Origin: Verrucomicrobiaceae bacterium
GTDB taxonomy: Bacteria; Verrucomicrobiota; Verrucomicrobiia; Verrucomicrobiales; Verrucomicrobiaceae
Assembly (NCBI GenBank): GCA_016713035.1
Contig: JADJPW010000001.1
Coordinates: 310,001-374,000, forward strand
DNA length: 64,000 nt
Reading direction: 5' to 3'
The stretch's first letter is position 1. Every line of letters begins with the position of its first letter. A program made the translations under genes and the position numbers. A model generated the notes under the pieces. It was not told where the DNA came from. It was given only the letters and a program-made list of their open reading frames with translations, and ran no database searches. Positions 45,772 to 54,615 of the stretch are shown piece after piece.

Positions 45772-46514
45772 AATTTGCCGATTTGAGTCGTGGTGAGGCC
45801 TCCGTCGATAGTGATGATTTCACCGGTGATGTAGCTAGCCGCTGGTGAGCAGAGAAAAACCACCGCCCCGGCACAATCCGGTGGCGCACCGACTTTACCT
45901 AGCAGGATTTTTTTCTCATAATGCTTCAGCAGATCATCTGCGCGGCTTTCCATCCAGGTGCCCGTCAGCGGCGTGCGGATGAGCCCTGGCGCGATGCCAT
46001 TCACGCGGATGCCATGCGGTGCGAGCGAGGCCGCGAGTGATCGCGTCATCATGACGAGGCCGCCTTTACTGGTGTCATAAGCCACGCTGTCGGCCTCTGC
46101 CTGAAATCCATTCGTAGAGCTGACAATGACGATGCTGCCACCACCGCCCAACGCCACGCGTCTTTTCGCAAAGGCTTGAGCGAGAAAGAAGGTGGCGCGG
46201 AGATTCAGCGTGACCGTTTTCTCCCACTCCACCGCTGTCATATCGAGAAAAGGCGTGTCAAAGAAGCTGCCAGCATTCAGCACCAGCGTATCGATGTCGG
46301 GCTGGAGGACGAAGGCTGAATCAATCAGCAAATCAGGCCCCGCCGCATCGGATAAATCCGCGCGGACATACCCCGTGGCACTCGGTATCTCCTGCAATCC
46401 ATGCCGCACCACCGCAGCCCCCGCATCCTCTAATCCCTGCGCAATCGCGGCACCAATGCCCTGCGAGGAACCTGTGACCAGAGCCGCGTGATTTTGGAGT
46501 GAGAAGTGGGTCAT
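45768..46514 (-). CDS. SDR-family NAD(P)-dependent oxidoreductase
   Basis: 248 residues of the classical short-chain dehydrogenase family: VTGSSQGIGAAIA (TGxxxGxG), LVLNAGSF (NAG), Ser in IVSSTNGF, the Tyr-x3-Lys YDTSKGGL and the C-terminal VVFLCSPAASYITGEIITIDGG. It overlaps both neighbours by four bases in ATGA form, so its expression is tied to the HNH gene before and the second SDR after it. With the other SDR it could form a two-step oxidation/reduction (epimerisation-like) of a sugar or sugar acid; the substrate cannot be read from the sequence. Confidence 0.85.
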   Translation of the reverse strand: MTHFSLQNHAALVTGSSQGIGAAIAQGLEDAGAAVVRHGLQEIPSATGYVRADLSDAAGPDLLIDSAFVLQPDIDTLVLNAGSFFDTPFLDMTAVEWEKTVTLNLRATFFLAQAFAKRRVALGGGGSIVIVSSTNGFQAEADSVAYDTSKGGLVMMTRSLAASLAPHGIRVNGIAPGLIRTPLTGTWMESRADDLLKHYEKKILLGKVGAPPDCAGAVVFLCSPAASYITGEIITIDGGLTTTQIGKL

Positions 46515-46921
46515 GAGAAGGGTGGGAAGAGACCAAAGAGTGCTTCAGCAGTGCGCACACGCTGGCGACGAGGGTGATTGAGATCGAGAGCAGAAATAGT
46601 AGCTCGCCCGACAGAAGTTAGCCCGATGATCGTCGTGCCCTGCCAGGCAAAGTGCTGTCCCCAATTATCCTTTCGTGGGTGATACAGCTCCATTAGCAGA
46701 CCGGTTTCCGGGTCCAGCGCATGAGTTCGATCCGATTTGTGCAAATTGCGTCCACATGCGACAGCGAGGTTTTGCTCCTCCGACACCCCACCCAGAATAC
46801 GTGGTAGAATGTGCTCCACATGAAACGTGGCGACCTGGAGTGACTGCGACATTCCACAGTATTCACACCGCCCGCCAGCGCGAGCTTGCACAAGAGCCGT
46901 GATGCGAGCGGATACGCTCAT
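46511..46921 (-). CDS. HNH endonuclease-fold protein
   Basis: 136 residues. Zinc-type HNH landmarks are CEYCGMSQ, the HVEHILPRILGGVSEEQNLAVAC core with its two histidines, and NLHKSDRTHALDP with the asparagine. In most relatives the second zinc pair reads Cys-x-x-Cys-Asn; here it reads ACGRNLHK, so one cysteine position seems lost. The C-terminal TTIIGLTSVGRATISALDLN is typical of the group, in which a small helical protein is encoded next to it, as is the case here. The gene overlaps the small gene upstream and the SDR gene downstream by four bases each. Function in the group is unknown; nicking DNA activity is a guess from the fold. Confidence 0.8.
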   Translation of the reverse strand: MSVSARITALVQARAGGRCEYCGMSQSLQVATFHVEHILPRILGGVSEEQNLAVACGRNLHKSDRTHALDPETGLLMELYHPRKDNWGQHFAWQGTTIIGLTSVGRATISALDLNHPRRQRVRTAEALFGLFPPFS

Positions 46922-47142
46922 GCAGGGCGGGAACCTAGCAATTGGAGTGCTTGTGCACGTAGGACGGAAAAATCTTCACTCAGGGCAGCAAGCGCGGCGA
47001 GTTCTTCTTTTTCCTCCGCCAGTAGAAGCCCATCATTATTCCGATCCATCAACTTCCTCAGGTGCCCATCCGTTTGGGATGGCAACCTAAAGTCCACAAT
47101 AGACTGAATCCATGCGGCAGGAACTGAGATGGTGGCGTTCAT
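46918..47142 (-). CDS. Small helical protein paired with HNH gene
   Basis: 74 residues starting MNATISVPAAWIQSIVDFRL at ATG 47142; a GTG further upstream (47196) overlaps RidA and is less likely. The body is helical with a motif MDRNNDGLLLAEEKEELAALAAL that looks like an EF-hand-type Asp-x-Asn-x-Asp-Gly loop but without a full EF-hand pair. Small proteins with an L-x-x-L-x-x-Leu-Asp-x-x-x-x-Gly-x-Leu-x-x-x-Glu pattern are often encoded just before HNH genes of this kind, so it is probably a partner or regulator of the nuclease-fold protein. It overlaps that gene by four bases. Confidence 0.65.
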   Translation of the reverse strand: MNATISVPAAWIQSIVDFRLPSQTDGHLRKLMDRNNDGLLLAEEKEELAALAALSEDFSVLRAQALQLLGSRPA

Positions 47143-47192
47143 GGGTTGGAAAATGCGGGACCGTGATGTTTTTGTCAACGCTTCGCTTTGCA

Positions 47193-47585
47193 TCACGTCA
47201 GCCGCCTCACCGCCACCGCCTCGATCTCATAGCGGAGGCTGGAGGGCAGGCAGTTGGTGATGGTGGTGCGGGCGGGTTTTGGATCAGGGAAGTACTCGCG
47301 GTAGAGTTGGTTGTAGAGAGCTACGTCTTCGGCATCGCGGACGTAATTCCGCGTCTGCACGACATGGGCCAGATCGCTACCGGCGGATTCCAGCACCTTG
47401 CGGAGATTTTCCACACTGCGGCGGAATTCGCCCTCAAAGCTATCGCTGATGATCCCTCCTTTGGCATCCACACTGGCTTGGCCAGAGACGAAGATGAGAT
47501 CACCCACGACGACGCAGGGGCTGAAGGGCAGATGCGAGGTCGGCGTGTCGGGATTGCAGGGATAGGAGACGAGTGGATGGTTCAT
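47193..47585 (-). CDS. RidA-family (YjgF) enamine/imine deaminase
   Basis: About 130 residues from ATG 47585 (MNHPLVSYPCNPDTPT). It shows the RidA family's VVVGDLIFVSGQASVDAKG, FRRSVENLRKVLESAGSDLAHVVQTRNYV and PARTTITNCLPSSLRYEIEAVA blocks. Key features of active RidA are an Arg in a C-terminal ARTTI(T)-type motif and a Glu near the end (YEIEAVA), both seen. Such proteins hydrolyse reactive enamines made by PLP enzymes, which fits the PLP aminotransferase in this operon. The start overlaps the M81 gene's stop by four bases. An in-frame start at 47651 is not used for this reason. Confidence 0.85.
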   Translation of the reverse strand: MNHPLVSYPCNPDTPTSHLPFSPCVVVGDLIFVSGQASVDAKGGIISDSFEGEFRRSVENLRKVLESAGSDLAHVVQTRNYVRDAEDVALYNQLYREYFPDPKPARTTITNCLPSSLRYEIEAVAVRRLT

Positions 47586-49057
47586 GCATCGAGCGGGTAA
47601 ATGGGGCGGCGGATGTGCTTGTAGGGCAGCGTTTTCAGATTGCTGCTGCATGGACCAGGTGTGTCCACCCAGAGCATGCGTGCGGCGATGGGATCATAAG
47701 CTCGCCGATGAGCGACGGCGGCCTTCACCGCGATGACGGAGAGCTGCGTCGGCTCGATCCCCTGGCTGCGCCACTGACCGAGGTCAAAGGGCGGCGTCTT
47801 GGTGCTGGTGAGCAGGATGGTGAGGCCTGTATGGCGGACGACCGCAGTCGGCCCCATGTCGAAACGATCGCCGCACATGCTGGCGAGATGGCTTTGCTTA
47901 TCCTCCAGCTCGAAGCAGCCATCGCTCAGTGCAATGACCTCGACCTCCAGCTCCACAGGACCCGCATCCAGTCGGCTACCTTTGCCACCAATGCTCAGTG
48001 TGACACGGGAGCCGATCCCAGAGGCAGCGGCAGCCTTCACTGCCGCAGGATCAGCGATGCAGATGGCGCTATTCGCGACTTCAAAGTCGAGCAAAGCACG
48101 CAACAGTCCCGTGCCATCGCCAGGAGCACCTCCGCCGATATTGTCCGAGGGCTCGACGAGCACTGTGAGGCCACTGGTGGCAGCAAGCACCAGCTCCATG
48201 ATCTCATTGAGCGGCGGATCGATCACATTGCCGAGTCCACGCAGTTCATGCGCCTTAGCGGACAACGATTTGAGACAATCCTCCATCGCCTGCTGATCGG
48301 TGCCCGTGGCTAGCAGGCTGACGCCCGTATCTTTCGTGTCGGCAAAGGCAAAACCAGCCACGACACTGACTGACCATATCCCCGAGCGCTTCTCCATCTC
48401 ACGGGCCATGGTCTCCAAAGTCTTCATCGGGTCATTGGATGTCGCCGTGCCCGTCGGCGGCCACACGATGGAGCAAATCTGCACCTTTTGATGCGGTAGC
48501 TCGCCTGAGCTCAGACAACGCTGGAGCAAGCGAGCTGACACGCAGGCTGCCTCACGAGCATCCGTGTGGGGATTCTCTCGGTATCCAACGAGGCATTCGC
48601 TCAGAGCAGCCATTCTTGCGGTAAAATTGGCATGTAGATCAAAGACGCCGAACAGCGGCAGCTTCGCCAGCGCTGGAATGGCGCGGATACGCTGAAGAAG
48701 CTCTCCCTCCACATCCTGAATGCGCTGCGAAGTCATCGCTCCATGCAGGACAAAGTAAAACGCATCGAGCGGTTGGCTGAAATGTGGCTCAGCGTGGTTG
48801 ATAAAATCCTTCCAAAAGGTCTCCACGACATCATCCTCCACCGTGGCACTCGGTTGTGCGCGGTAATCGACCGTGGGCAGCACTTCCCAGCCGAATTCCT
48901 CTGCCAGCTCGAGCACGCCACCGAGCGGTGAGCTATCGCCTTTGGCCATGAGCATGTCTTGGCCACGAGTGATGTGGAAATCACCAAGGCCCGTGGTGCC
49001 ATCCAGAAACGTGTGCGTCTCGTGGAATAGACCGGAGATGAGGACTCGCTTTTTCAT
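47582..49057 (-). CDS. M81-family (MlrC-like) protein
   Basis: 491 residues beginning MKKRVLISGLFHETHTF at ATG 49057. It contains the metal-site motifs of the MlrC N-terminal domain: GLFHETHTFLD, FDLHANFTARM (Asp/His) and YRENPHTDAREA (His), and a C-terminal domain with VEPSDNIGGGAPGDGTGLLRAL and PGPCSSNLKTLPYKHIRRPIYPLD. MlrC was found as a microcystinase accessory peptidase, but the family is broad and in Verrucomicrobiota operons often sits with RidA, SDRs and aminotransferases, where it may be a hydrolase of small amides. It follows the aminotransferase gene by seven bases and overlaps RidA. Function as a peptidase is uncertain. Confidence 0.8.
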   Translation of the reverse strand: MKKRVLISGLFHETHTFLDGTTGLGDFHITRGQDMLMAKGDSSPLGGVLELAEEFGWEVLPTVDYRAQPSATVEDDVVETFWKDFINHAEPHFSQPLDAFYFVLHGAMTSQRIQDVEGELLQRIRAIPALAKLPLFGVFDLHANFTARMAALSECLVGYRENPHTDAREAACVSARLLQRCLSSGELPHQKVQICSIVWPPTGTATSNDPMKTLETMAREMEKRSGIWSVSVVAGFAFADTKDTGVSLLATGTDQQAMEDCLKSLSAKAHELRGLGNVIDPPLNEIMELVLAATSGLTVLVEPSDNIGGGAPGDGTGLLRALLDFEVANSAICIADPAAVKAAAASGIGSRVTLSIGGKGSRLDAGPVELEVEVIALSDGCFELEDKQSHLASMCGDRFDMGPTAVVRHTGLTILLTSTKTPPFDLGQWRSQGIEPTQLSVIAVKAAVAHRRAYDPIAARMLWVDTPGPCSSNLKTLPYKHIRRPIYPLDA

Positions 49058-49064
49058 GTTCGGT

Positions 49065-50405
49065 TTAGGCTGCGCTCCACTCCGCAGCGTGTTGGGCAAA
49101 GGCGGGCGCGGCGCGTTCCAGAGCTTCGGTGATGTGCTCCTCGCGGTGGGCGAGGCTGACAAACCACAGGCCGCGCTCGATGGCGCGGACGCCGTGATCG
49201 AGCAGGCAGCGACGCAGATGAGCCCAGCGTGGCGCATCCTGGCGACGGGCGTAGTCGCGGTAGTCGCGGATAGGGCCTTCGGCGGCACCTTTTTTGAGCA
49301 TCACGGCGTGGAAGGCCGCGCCGGGGCCCTGGGGGCGCAGGGGGATGCCATTTTGATCCGCCAGCGTGCGCAGGCCGTGCATCAGCTTTTGTCCGAGCTC
49401 CGTGACGACACGCGGATGCGTGTCTCCGAGGCTCAAAACATGATCGAGGCACCATTTCGATGCCGCGAGGCAGAGCGGATTCCCATTGAGCGTGCCTGCA
49501 TGCACGACCTGCCCCGAGATGATTTTTTGAAACGCCGCTTCTTTGCCCACCAATGCCGCAAAGGGCAATCCACCGCCGATGGCCTTGCCCAGGATCGTCA
49601 GGTCCGGCGTGAAGCCCAGGAACTGCTGCGCACCACCCGGCGCAAAGCGGAAGCCCGTGATCGTTTCATCCGCGATCATGAGCATGCCATCGCGGTCGCA
49701 TAGCTCGCGGATGGTGGCGATGAGGCCGTCCACCGGCTCCATGCAGCAGGTGTTGCACATGATGGGCTCAAAGATGATCGCAGCGATCTGACCGCGATGA
49801 CGCTCCACCACGCGGCGGAGGTGATCGGGGTCATTCCAGCGGGCGACGACAAAGGTATCGAGCACCGCAGGAATCACGCCCTGGGAGGGATGCAGCCGCG
49901 TAGGGGCCTCATCGTCGCCCCATAGATCCGGCGGGGGTGCGAAGCCGACGAGCCCCTCATCCGCCCAGCCGTGATAAGCGCCCTCAAACTTCAAAATGAG
50001 CGGCTTGCCTGTGTGCGCACGAGCGAGGCGCAGCGCGGAGAGCACGACTTCCGTGGCACTATTATTGAAGCGCACACGCTCCGCCCCAGGCATCAGTTTT
50101 TGCAGCCGCTCGGCCACATCGATCTCCAGTTCACTCTGCGCCGCCCAGTGGGTGCCTTTGTGCGCCTGTGCGGCGATGGCATCCGCCATTCCCGCTGGTG
50201 CATGACCATAGAGCAGAGCCCCCTGCCCTATCTGGAAATCCAGGCACTCATTGCCATCCACATCCCACAGGCGCGGGCCATCCCCGTGGTCAAAGTAGAG
50301 CGGCACTGGCTGCTCCATTTTGCGAATGCCGCTATTCACGCCAGCAGCGATGGATTTTTGGGCACGTTCAAAGAGGCGGCGAGAGGTGGCGTAGCGATCA
50401 GACAT
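49065..50405 (-). CDS. Class III (glutamate-1-semialdehyde aminomutase-like) PLP aminotransferase
   Basis: 446 residues from ATG 50405 (MSDRYATSRRLFERAQKSI). It resembles glutamate-1-semialdehyde 2,1-aminomutases and relatives: GALLYGHAPAGMADAI, VRFNNSATEVVLSALRLARAHTG, KFEGAYHGWADEG, AAIIFEPIMCNTCCMEP, DETITGFRFAPGG and the PLP lysine in TILGKAIGGGLPFAAL. Since HemL proper belongs to a tetrapyrrole pathway and this gene is the first in a catabolic-looking operon, it is more likely a related transaminase acting on an amino or keto sugar. It precedes M81 by seven bases and diverges from the DUF1592 gene (136-base gap, which would hold the operon promoter). Confidence 0.85.
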   Translation of the reverse strand: MSDRYATSRRLFERAQKSIAAGVNSGIRKMEQPVPLYFDHGDGPRLWDVDGNECLDFQIGQGALLYGHAPAGMADAIAAQAHKGTHWAAQSELEIDVAERLQKLMPGAERVRFNNSATEVVLSALRLARAHTGKPLILKFEGAYHGWADEGLVGFAPPPDLWGDDEAPTRLHPSQGVIPAVLDTFVVARWNDPDHLRRVVERHRGQIAAIIFEPIMCNTCCMEPVDGLIATIRELCDRDGMLMIADETITGFRFAPGGAQQFLGFTPDLTILGKAIGGGLPFAALVGKEAAFQKIISGQVVHAGTLNGNPLCLAASKWCLDHVLSLGDTHPRVVTELGQKLMHGLRTLADQNGIPLRPQGPGAAFHAVMLKKGAAEGPIRDYRDYARRQDAPRWAHLRRCLLDHGVRAIERGLWFVSLAHREEHITEALERAAPAFAQHAAEWSAA

Positions 50406-50541
50406 GAGAAGGCGAATACGAAGTGGAATGCAAAAGCTGTCGGCATCCTGTTCCCTCGTCAAAAAAATCTGATCACCATTCCAGCTCAATTTGACCACAG
50501 TTCCATGAAGGCTCGCGCTGCATTCCGCCGTTTCCCCGCCC

Positions 50542-53217
50542 GTGATTCGCCTCCTCGTCATCTTTGTCTTCAGTCTTTCCTGCACCACCGCAGCGGAAAT
50601 CCGCCCACTGCTGCAAAAATACTGCCTCGACTGCCATAACGCCGACAAACAAAAGGGCGATGTCGATCTCACGCACTTCGGCTCACCGCAAAATGTGGTG
50701 AAGGAATTCAAGCTCTGGCAAACCATGCTCCAGCAGGTCGAAGAGGAGGAAATGCCGCCAAAGAAGCCGCTACCCCGCAGTGCTGATCGGGCGGAGATCG
50801 TCGCGTTTCTGCGCAAGGGCATCGACTCGGTCGATTGGAGCCAGCAGAAAGGTATCGAGCACGTCACGCTACCGCGACTGACCAAAACCGAATACAACAA
50901 CACCCTGCGTGATCTCCTCGGCATCGACTTTGAGCCCGGCAAGCTGCTGCTGGATGATGGCCCAGGCCTTTCGGGCTTCACGAATGATCGCGATGCGCTT
51001 TTCATCTCCCCCGCGCTGGCGGAGCAGCTTTTCGATGCGGCGGATTATGCTCTGCAAAGCATGCTCAATCTGCGCCAGCAGCCTTACACGAAGCACTTCG
51101 AGGCCGAAAACATGCTCATGACGGAGCGCAGCGCGAAGCCCGAGGACCTGCCCGGCGGCGGAGTCGGCTACTCGCTGGCCGGAGCGGGGCAGCGCACCCT
51201 TTATGACGAGGTGATCGTGCCTGCGGATGGCTGGTATCGGCTGACAGTGAAGCACGTCGGCCGAGGTGGAGATAGCGGCATGCGTCTGCGCATCGACAAC
51301 GAGCCACGGGCGCTTCTGAAGTGCCTCGACAACGCACCGCAGGAGGAAACGATCGAGCTACTGCTCCGTGCTGGCACGCATCAGATGACCTGGAATATCG
51401 ACAACACCAGCCTGCGTGCCGCAACACCGGCACCGCTGCGCAAAAACAGAAAGGCAGCACCAAAGGGCGGTTATCCTGTCTTTGATCAAAAGAAGGCTGC
51501 GCCGCTAGTGAAGGATGCGGCAGCGAAGAATGCGCCAAAGCTGCCGCTGCCCGCAAATGCCACAGACGAGATCAAGAAGCTCACCGACACACTCAACCGC
51601 AACTTCCAGAACATGCAGATGCGCATCGAGTATCTGCGTGCGGTGACGCCCGCTGGCAGCCCGAACGATCTGCGCAGCTTTTACAATCTACTACCAGAGC
51701 GCACCGAGGCGATGGTGGTTGTGAAGCATCAGCTCGCCAAGGTGATGCAGCTCTCCGTAGCCGAGCTGGATCGCCAGATCGAGGCTGCGAACGTGCAGAA
51801 GCTCGCCAGCAACCGCGAAGTGGTGGGTGATTCACTCCAAGTGCTCGATCTGAATTTTGATCCCGCCTCGCTCATCGGCAGTGCAGAGGCTCAAAAAGCC
51901 GTGAAGGCCGAAAAAGTCGGTGCGCCAGGAGTGGACTGGATTCGCGTCGCAGGCCCGATCTCGCCCACAGGCTTAAAACCACGCGAGATCTTCCAAAGTG
52001 ATGCCAAAGCCGCTTTGAGTGCCTTTTTGCCAAAAGCCTTCCGTCGGCCCCTGCGAGCCGGAGAACTCGAAAAACACCTCGCGCTTCATGAAAAGGCCCA
52101 AAAACGCGGCGAATCGCCCGAACAGGCTCTGAAACTGGCTTTCGCCGCCGCATTGACCTCACCGAGCTTCTTGTTCCGCGATGAGTTGCGTGCCGGAAAG
52201 CTCAACGATCATCAGCTCGCCAGCCGCTTGAGCTACTTCCTCTGGATGACCATGCCGGATGATGAATTGCGCACTCTCGCCGATGCCGGAAAGCTGCACG
52301 ACGACGCTACGCTGCGTGTGCAGGTGCGGCGCATGATCGCTGATTCGCGCTCGCGGGCCTTCACGAGCACGTTTTTGAGCCAGTGGCTGGGCTTCTCCGG
52401 CCTGGGCACCGAGCATGTGCCGGATGCGCGGAAGTTCCGCGACTTCACACCCGCGCTGGCGGATGCGATGAAACTGGAGCCCGTGCTCGTCTTTGAAAAC
52501 CTCCTGCTAACTGGCGGCAGCCTCTCTCGCTTGCTCGATAGCCGCGAAACCTTTGCCAATGCCGAGCTGGCGAAACTTTACGGCATCGCAGTGAGTGGCG
52601 AGGCCATGCAGCCGGTCAAATTCACCGATGACAAGCGTGCGGGACTTCTCGGCATGGCGGCCGTGCTCACCGCCTCCTCCACGCCGAACCGCACGAGCCC
52701 CGTGATTCGCGGCAAATGGCTGCTCGAAAACCTCCTCGGCCGCAAACTCGCCGAACCACCCGCCGATGCCGGTCAGCTCGATGACAAAGCCGGTGATCGC
52801 GGCAAGACACTGCGTGAAGAGCTCGCCGCGCATCGCCGCAACGAAAGCTGCGCCAGTTGCCATGACAAGATCGACCCCATCGGCTTCGGTTTAGAGAACT
52901 TTGATGCCATCGGCCGCTTTCGCGAAAAGGAAGCAGGCAAGCCTGTCGATGCCACTGGCACCCTCCCCGGCGGCATTTCAATCAACGGCCCCGCCGAGCT
53001 ACGAAACGCCATCCAGCAGCACCACGCCGATGAATTCCTCCGCAACGTCACCCAGCGCCTCACCGCGTTTGCGCTTGGTCGTGCCTTAAAGCCCCAGGAT
53101 GAAGGTTTGATCCGCCAGTTGCTCGCCCCCCTGAAACAAAACGACCACCGCGCCGACGTCCTCATCGAGTCCATCGTGCTCAGCGAGGCGTTTCGGACTC
53201 AAGGCACCACACCTTGA
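50542..53217 (+). CDS. Secreted DUF1592-type protein with two cytochrome-like CxxCH motifs
   Basis: 891 residues starting at a GTG; signal peptide MIRLLVIFVFSLSCTTA. The N-terminus is a planctomycete-type cytochrome C domain (YCLDCHNADKQKGDVDL, one CxxCH heme site). A DUF1587-like block (LTKTEYNNTLRDLLGID) and a PA14-like carbohydrate-binding region (about 170-300) follow, then a Lys/Ala-rich linker, DUF1592 (LSYFLWMTMPDDELRTLAD), DUF1588 with a second CxxCH (SCASCHDKIDPIGFGLENFD) and DUF1585 (FALGRALKPQD). These large proteins are typical of Planctomycetes and Verrucomicrobia and form pairs with DUF1552 proteins; a surface redox or polysaccharide-related function is supposed but unproven. 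The DUF1552 gene follows. Confidence 0.85.
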   Translation: MIRLLVIFVFSLSCTTAAEIRPLLQKYCLDCHNADKQKGDVDLTHFGSPQNVVKEFKLWQTMLQQVEEEEMPPKKPLPRSADRAEIVAFLRKGIDSVDWSQQKGIEHVTLPRLTKTEYNNTLRDLLGIDFEPGKLLLDDGPGLSGFTNDRDALFISPALAEQLFDAADYALQSMLNLRQQPYTKHFEAENMLMTERSAKPEDLPGGGVGYSLAGAGQRTLYDEVIVPADGWYRLTVKHVGRGGDSGMRLRIDNEPRALLKCLDNAPQEETIELLLRAGTHQMTWNIDNTSLRAATPAPLRKNRKAAPKGGYPVFDQKKAAPLVKDAAAKNAPKLPLPANATDEIKKLTDTLNRNFQNMQMRIEYLRAVTPAGSPNDLRSFYNLLPERTEAMVVVKHQLAKVMQLSVAELDRQIEAANVQKLASNREVVGDSLQVLDLNFDPASLIGSAEAQKAVKAEKVGAPGVDWIRVAGPISPTGLKPREIFQSDAKAALSAFLPKAFRRPLRAGELEKHLALHEKAQKRGESPEQALKLAFAAALTSPSFLFRDELRAGKLNDHQLASRLSYFLWMTMPDDELRTLADAGKLHDDATLRVQVRRMIADSRSRAFTSTFLSQWLGFSGLGTEHVPDARKFRDFTPALADAMKLEPVLVFENLLLTGGSLSRLLDSRETFANAELAKLYGIAVSGEAMQPVKFTDDKRAGLLGMAAVLTASSTPNRTSPVIRGKWLLENLLGRKLAEPPADAGQLDDKAGDRGKTLREELAAHRRNESCASCHDKIDPIGFGLENFDAIGRFREKEAGKPVDATGTLPGGISINGPAELRNAIQQHHADEFLRNVTQRLTAFALGRALKPQDEGLIRQLLAPLKQNDHRADVLIESIVLSEAFRTQGTTP

Positions 53218-53306
53218 AGCCCGGAGGGCTTCCCTACGAATGGCCAGGGGAATGCCTCCGGCATTCAAATGTAAGGTGGGGGAGCTGGGGGGCGTTGAGG
53301 CGGAAT

Positions 53307-54608
53307 ATGTCCCACCGTATCGAACGCCGCACTCTTCTTCGTGGACTCGGAGCCACGCTGGCTTTGCCATGGCTCGAAATCATGACGCCGAAGGCCCGTG
53401 CTGCCGCAAAACTGCCGCCACGGCGGTTTGTGACGTTTTTCCAGCCGAACGGAGTGTTTCCGAAGGCTTGGGATGTGACGGGCACGGGGCGGGATTTTGC
53501 GCTGTCGCCGATTTTGCAGCCGCTGACGGATTATCGCGATGACATGGTTGTGCTGAGTGGGATCGACAGTTGCGGAAAAGGGCATGTGAAGCTCACCGGG
53601 GCCTTTTTGACCGGCACGGCCATCGAGAATGGGGTGAATGGCATTTCGGTAGATCAGGTCATCGCGCGGCAGATTGGCCAGGGCACTCGCTTTGCGAGCA
53701 TCGAGCTCGGTACGGAGCCGCCACGGCAGGGCATGGCCGGTGATGATCCCATCGCATTGGCAAACACCGTTTCCTGGAGCAGCGCCACGCAGCGCATCGC
53801 GCCAGAAATTAGCCCGCGAGCGGCTTTTGATCGGCTTTTCCGCGATCCGTCGTCGCCGGAAGCACGGCGAGCAGCGGAGAATAGGCGCAGCGTGGTGGAT
53901 CTCGTTTTGGAGGATGCCAAAGCACTGCAAAAGATCGCTAGCGGTCGCGATAAGGAGAAGATCGACGAATATCTAGAAGGCGTGCGCGGTGTGGAGCAGC
54001 AAATCGCACGCACGATGAATCCGCCTGCGCCGGAGTGGTCACCGCTGACGCCACCAGAGCTAAAACGGCCACCTGCTGGCATCCCGATGAGCAAGGATGC
54101 ACACATGAAGCTGATGCTGGACCTGATGGTGCTCGCTTTGCAGACAGACACGACGCGTGTGGCCACCTTCATGAGTGCGCATGGCTTCTCGCGGCAAAAT
54201 TTCACCTTCCTCGATGGCGTGAAGAACGACCACCACGGCATGAGCCACCACAAGAACCAAGAGGCGCTAGTGGCCGAGTACACGACCGTGAGCCGCTGGT
54301 ATGCGCAGCAGGTGCAATATCTCGTGTCGAAGATGCGCGGAATTGATGAAGGCAATGGATCGCTGCTCGATAACAGCGTGGTGCTCTACGGCAGTGAGAT
54401 GAAGGATGGCAACGGCCACATCAAAGAGGACCTCCCTCTAGTGCTCATCGGCAAAGGCCAAGGCCGCATGAAGACGGGTCAGCACGCCACCTTCGCCAAA
54501 GGCACACCCTTGGCGAATCTGCATCTCTCGCTGGCGCAGCAGTTCGGTGTGGAGATGACGAGCTTCAACAATGTGAGCACCGGCACGCTGAGTGGGCTGT
54601 TTGTGTAG
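53307..54608 (+). CDS. Tat-exported DUF1552 protein
   Basis: 433 residues from ATG 53307. MSHRIERRTLLRGLGATLALPWLE is a Tat signal with the Arg pair in IERRTLL. The body shows DUF1552 blocks: RFVTFFQPNGVFPKAW, VLSGIDSCGKGHVKLTGAF, GISVDQVIARQIGQ, SRQNFTFLDGVKNDHHGMSHH, LDNSVVLYGSEMKDGNGH and LPLVLIGKGQG. The His-rich DHHGMSHHK and Asp/Asn motifs suggest a phosphatase/sulfatase-like metal site, as proposed for this family, without experimental proof. It is the normal partner of the DUF1592 protein upstream (89 bases apart). An in-frame upstream start at 53214 would lack the Tat signal position. Confidence 0.85.
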   Translation: MSHRIERRTLLRGLGATLALPWLEIMTPKARAAAKLPPRRFVTFFQPNGVFPKAWDVTGTGRDFALSPILQPLTDYRDDMVVLSGIDSCGKGHVKLTGAFLTGTAIENGVNGISVDQVIARQIGQGTRFASIELGTEPPRQGMAGDDPIALANTVSWSSATQRIAPEISPRAAFDRLFRDPSSPEARRAAENRRSVVDLVLEDAKALQKIASGRDKEKIDEYLEGVRGVEQQIARTMNPPAPEWSPLTPPELKRPPAGIPMSKDAHMKLMLDLMVLALQTDTTRVATFMSAHGFSRQNFTFLDGVKNDHHGMSHHKNQEALVAEYTTVSRWYAQQVQYLVSKMRGIDEGNGSLLDNSVVLYGSEMKDGNGHIKEDLPLVLIGKGQGRMKTGQHATFAKGTPLANLHLSLAQQFGVEMTSFNNVSTGTLSGLFV

Positions 54609-54615
54609 GCCGTAT

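Noticed and set aside
47143..47196. GTG start at 47196 for the small HNH-associated protein
   Set aside because: It overlaps the RidA stop and adds residues without similarity; the ATG at 47142 is better.
49065..50405. hemL (glutamate-1-semialdehyde aminomutase proper)
   Set aside because: The family motif is shared, but the operon context is catabolic and a heme-pathway role is not supported.
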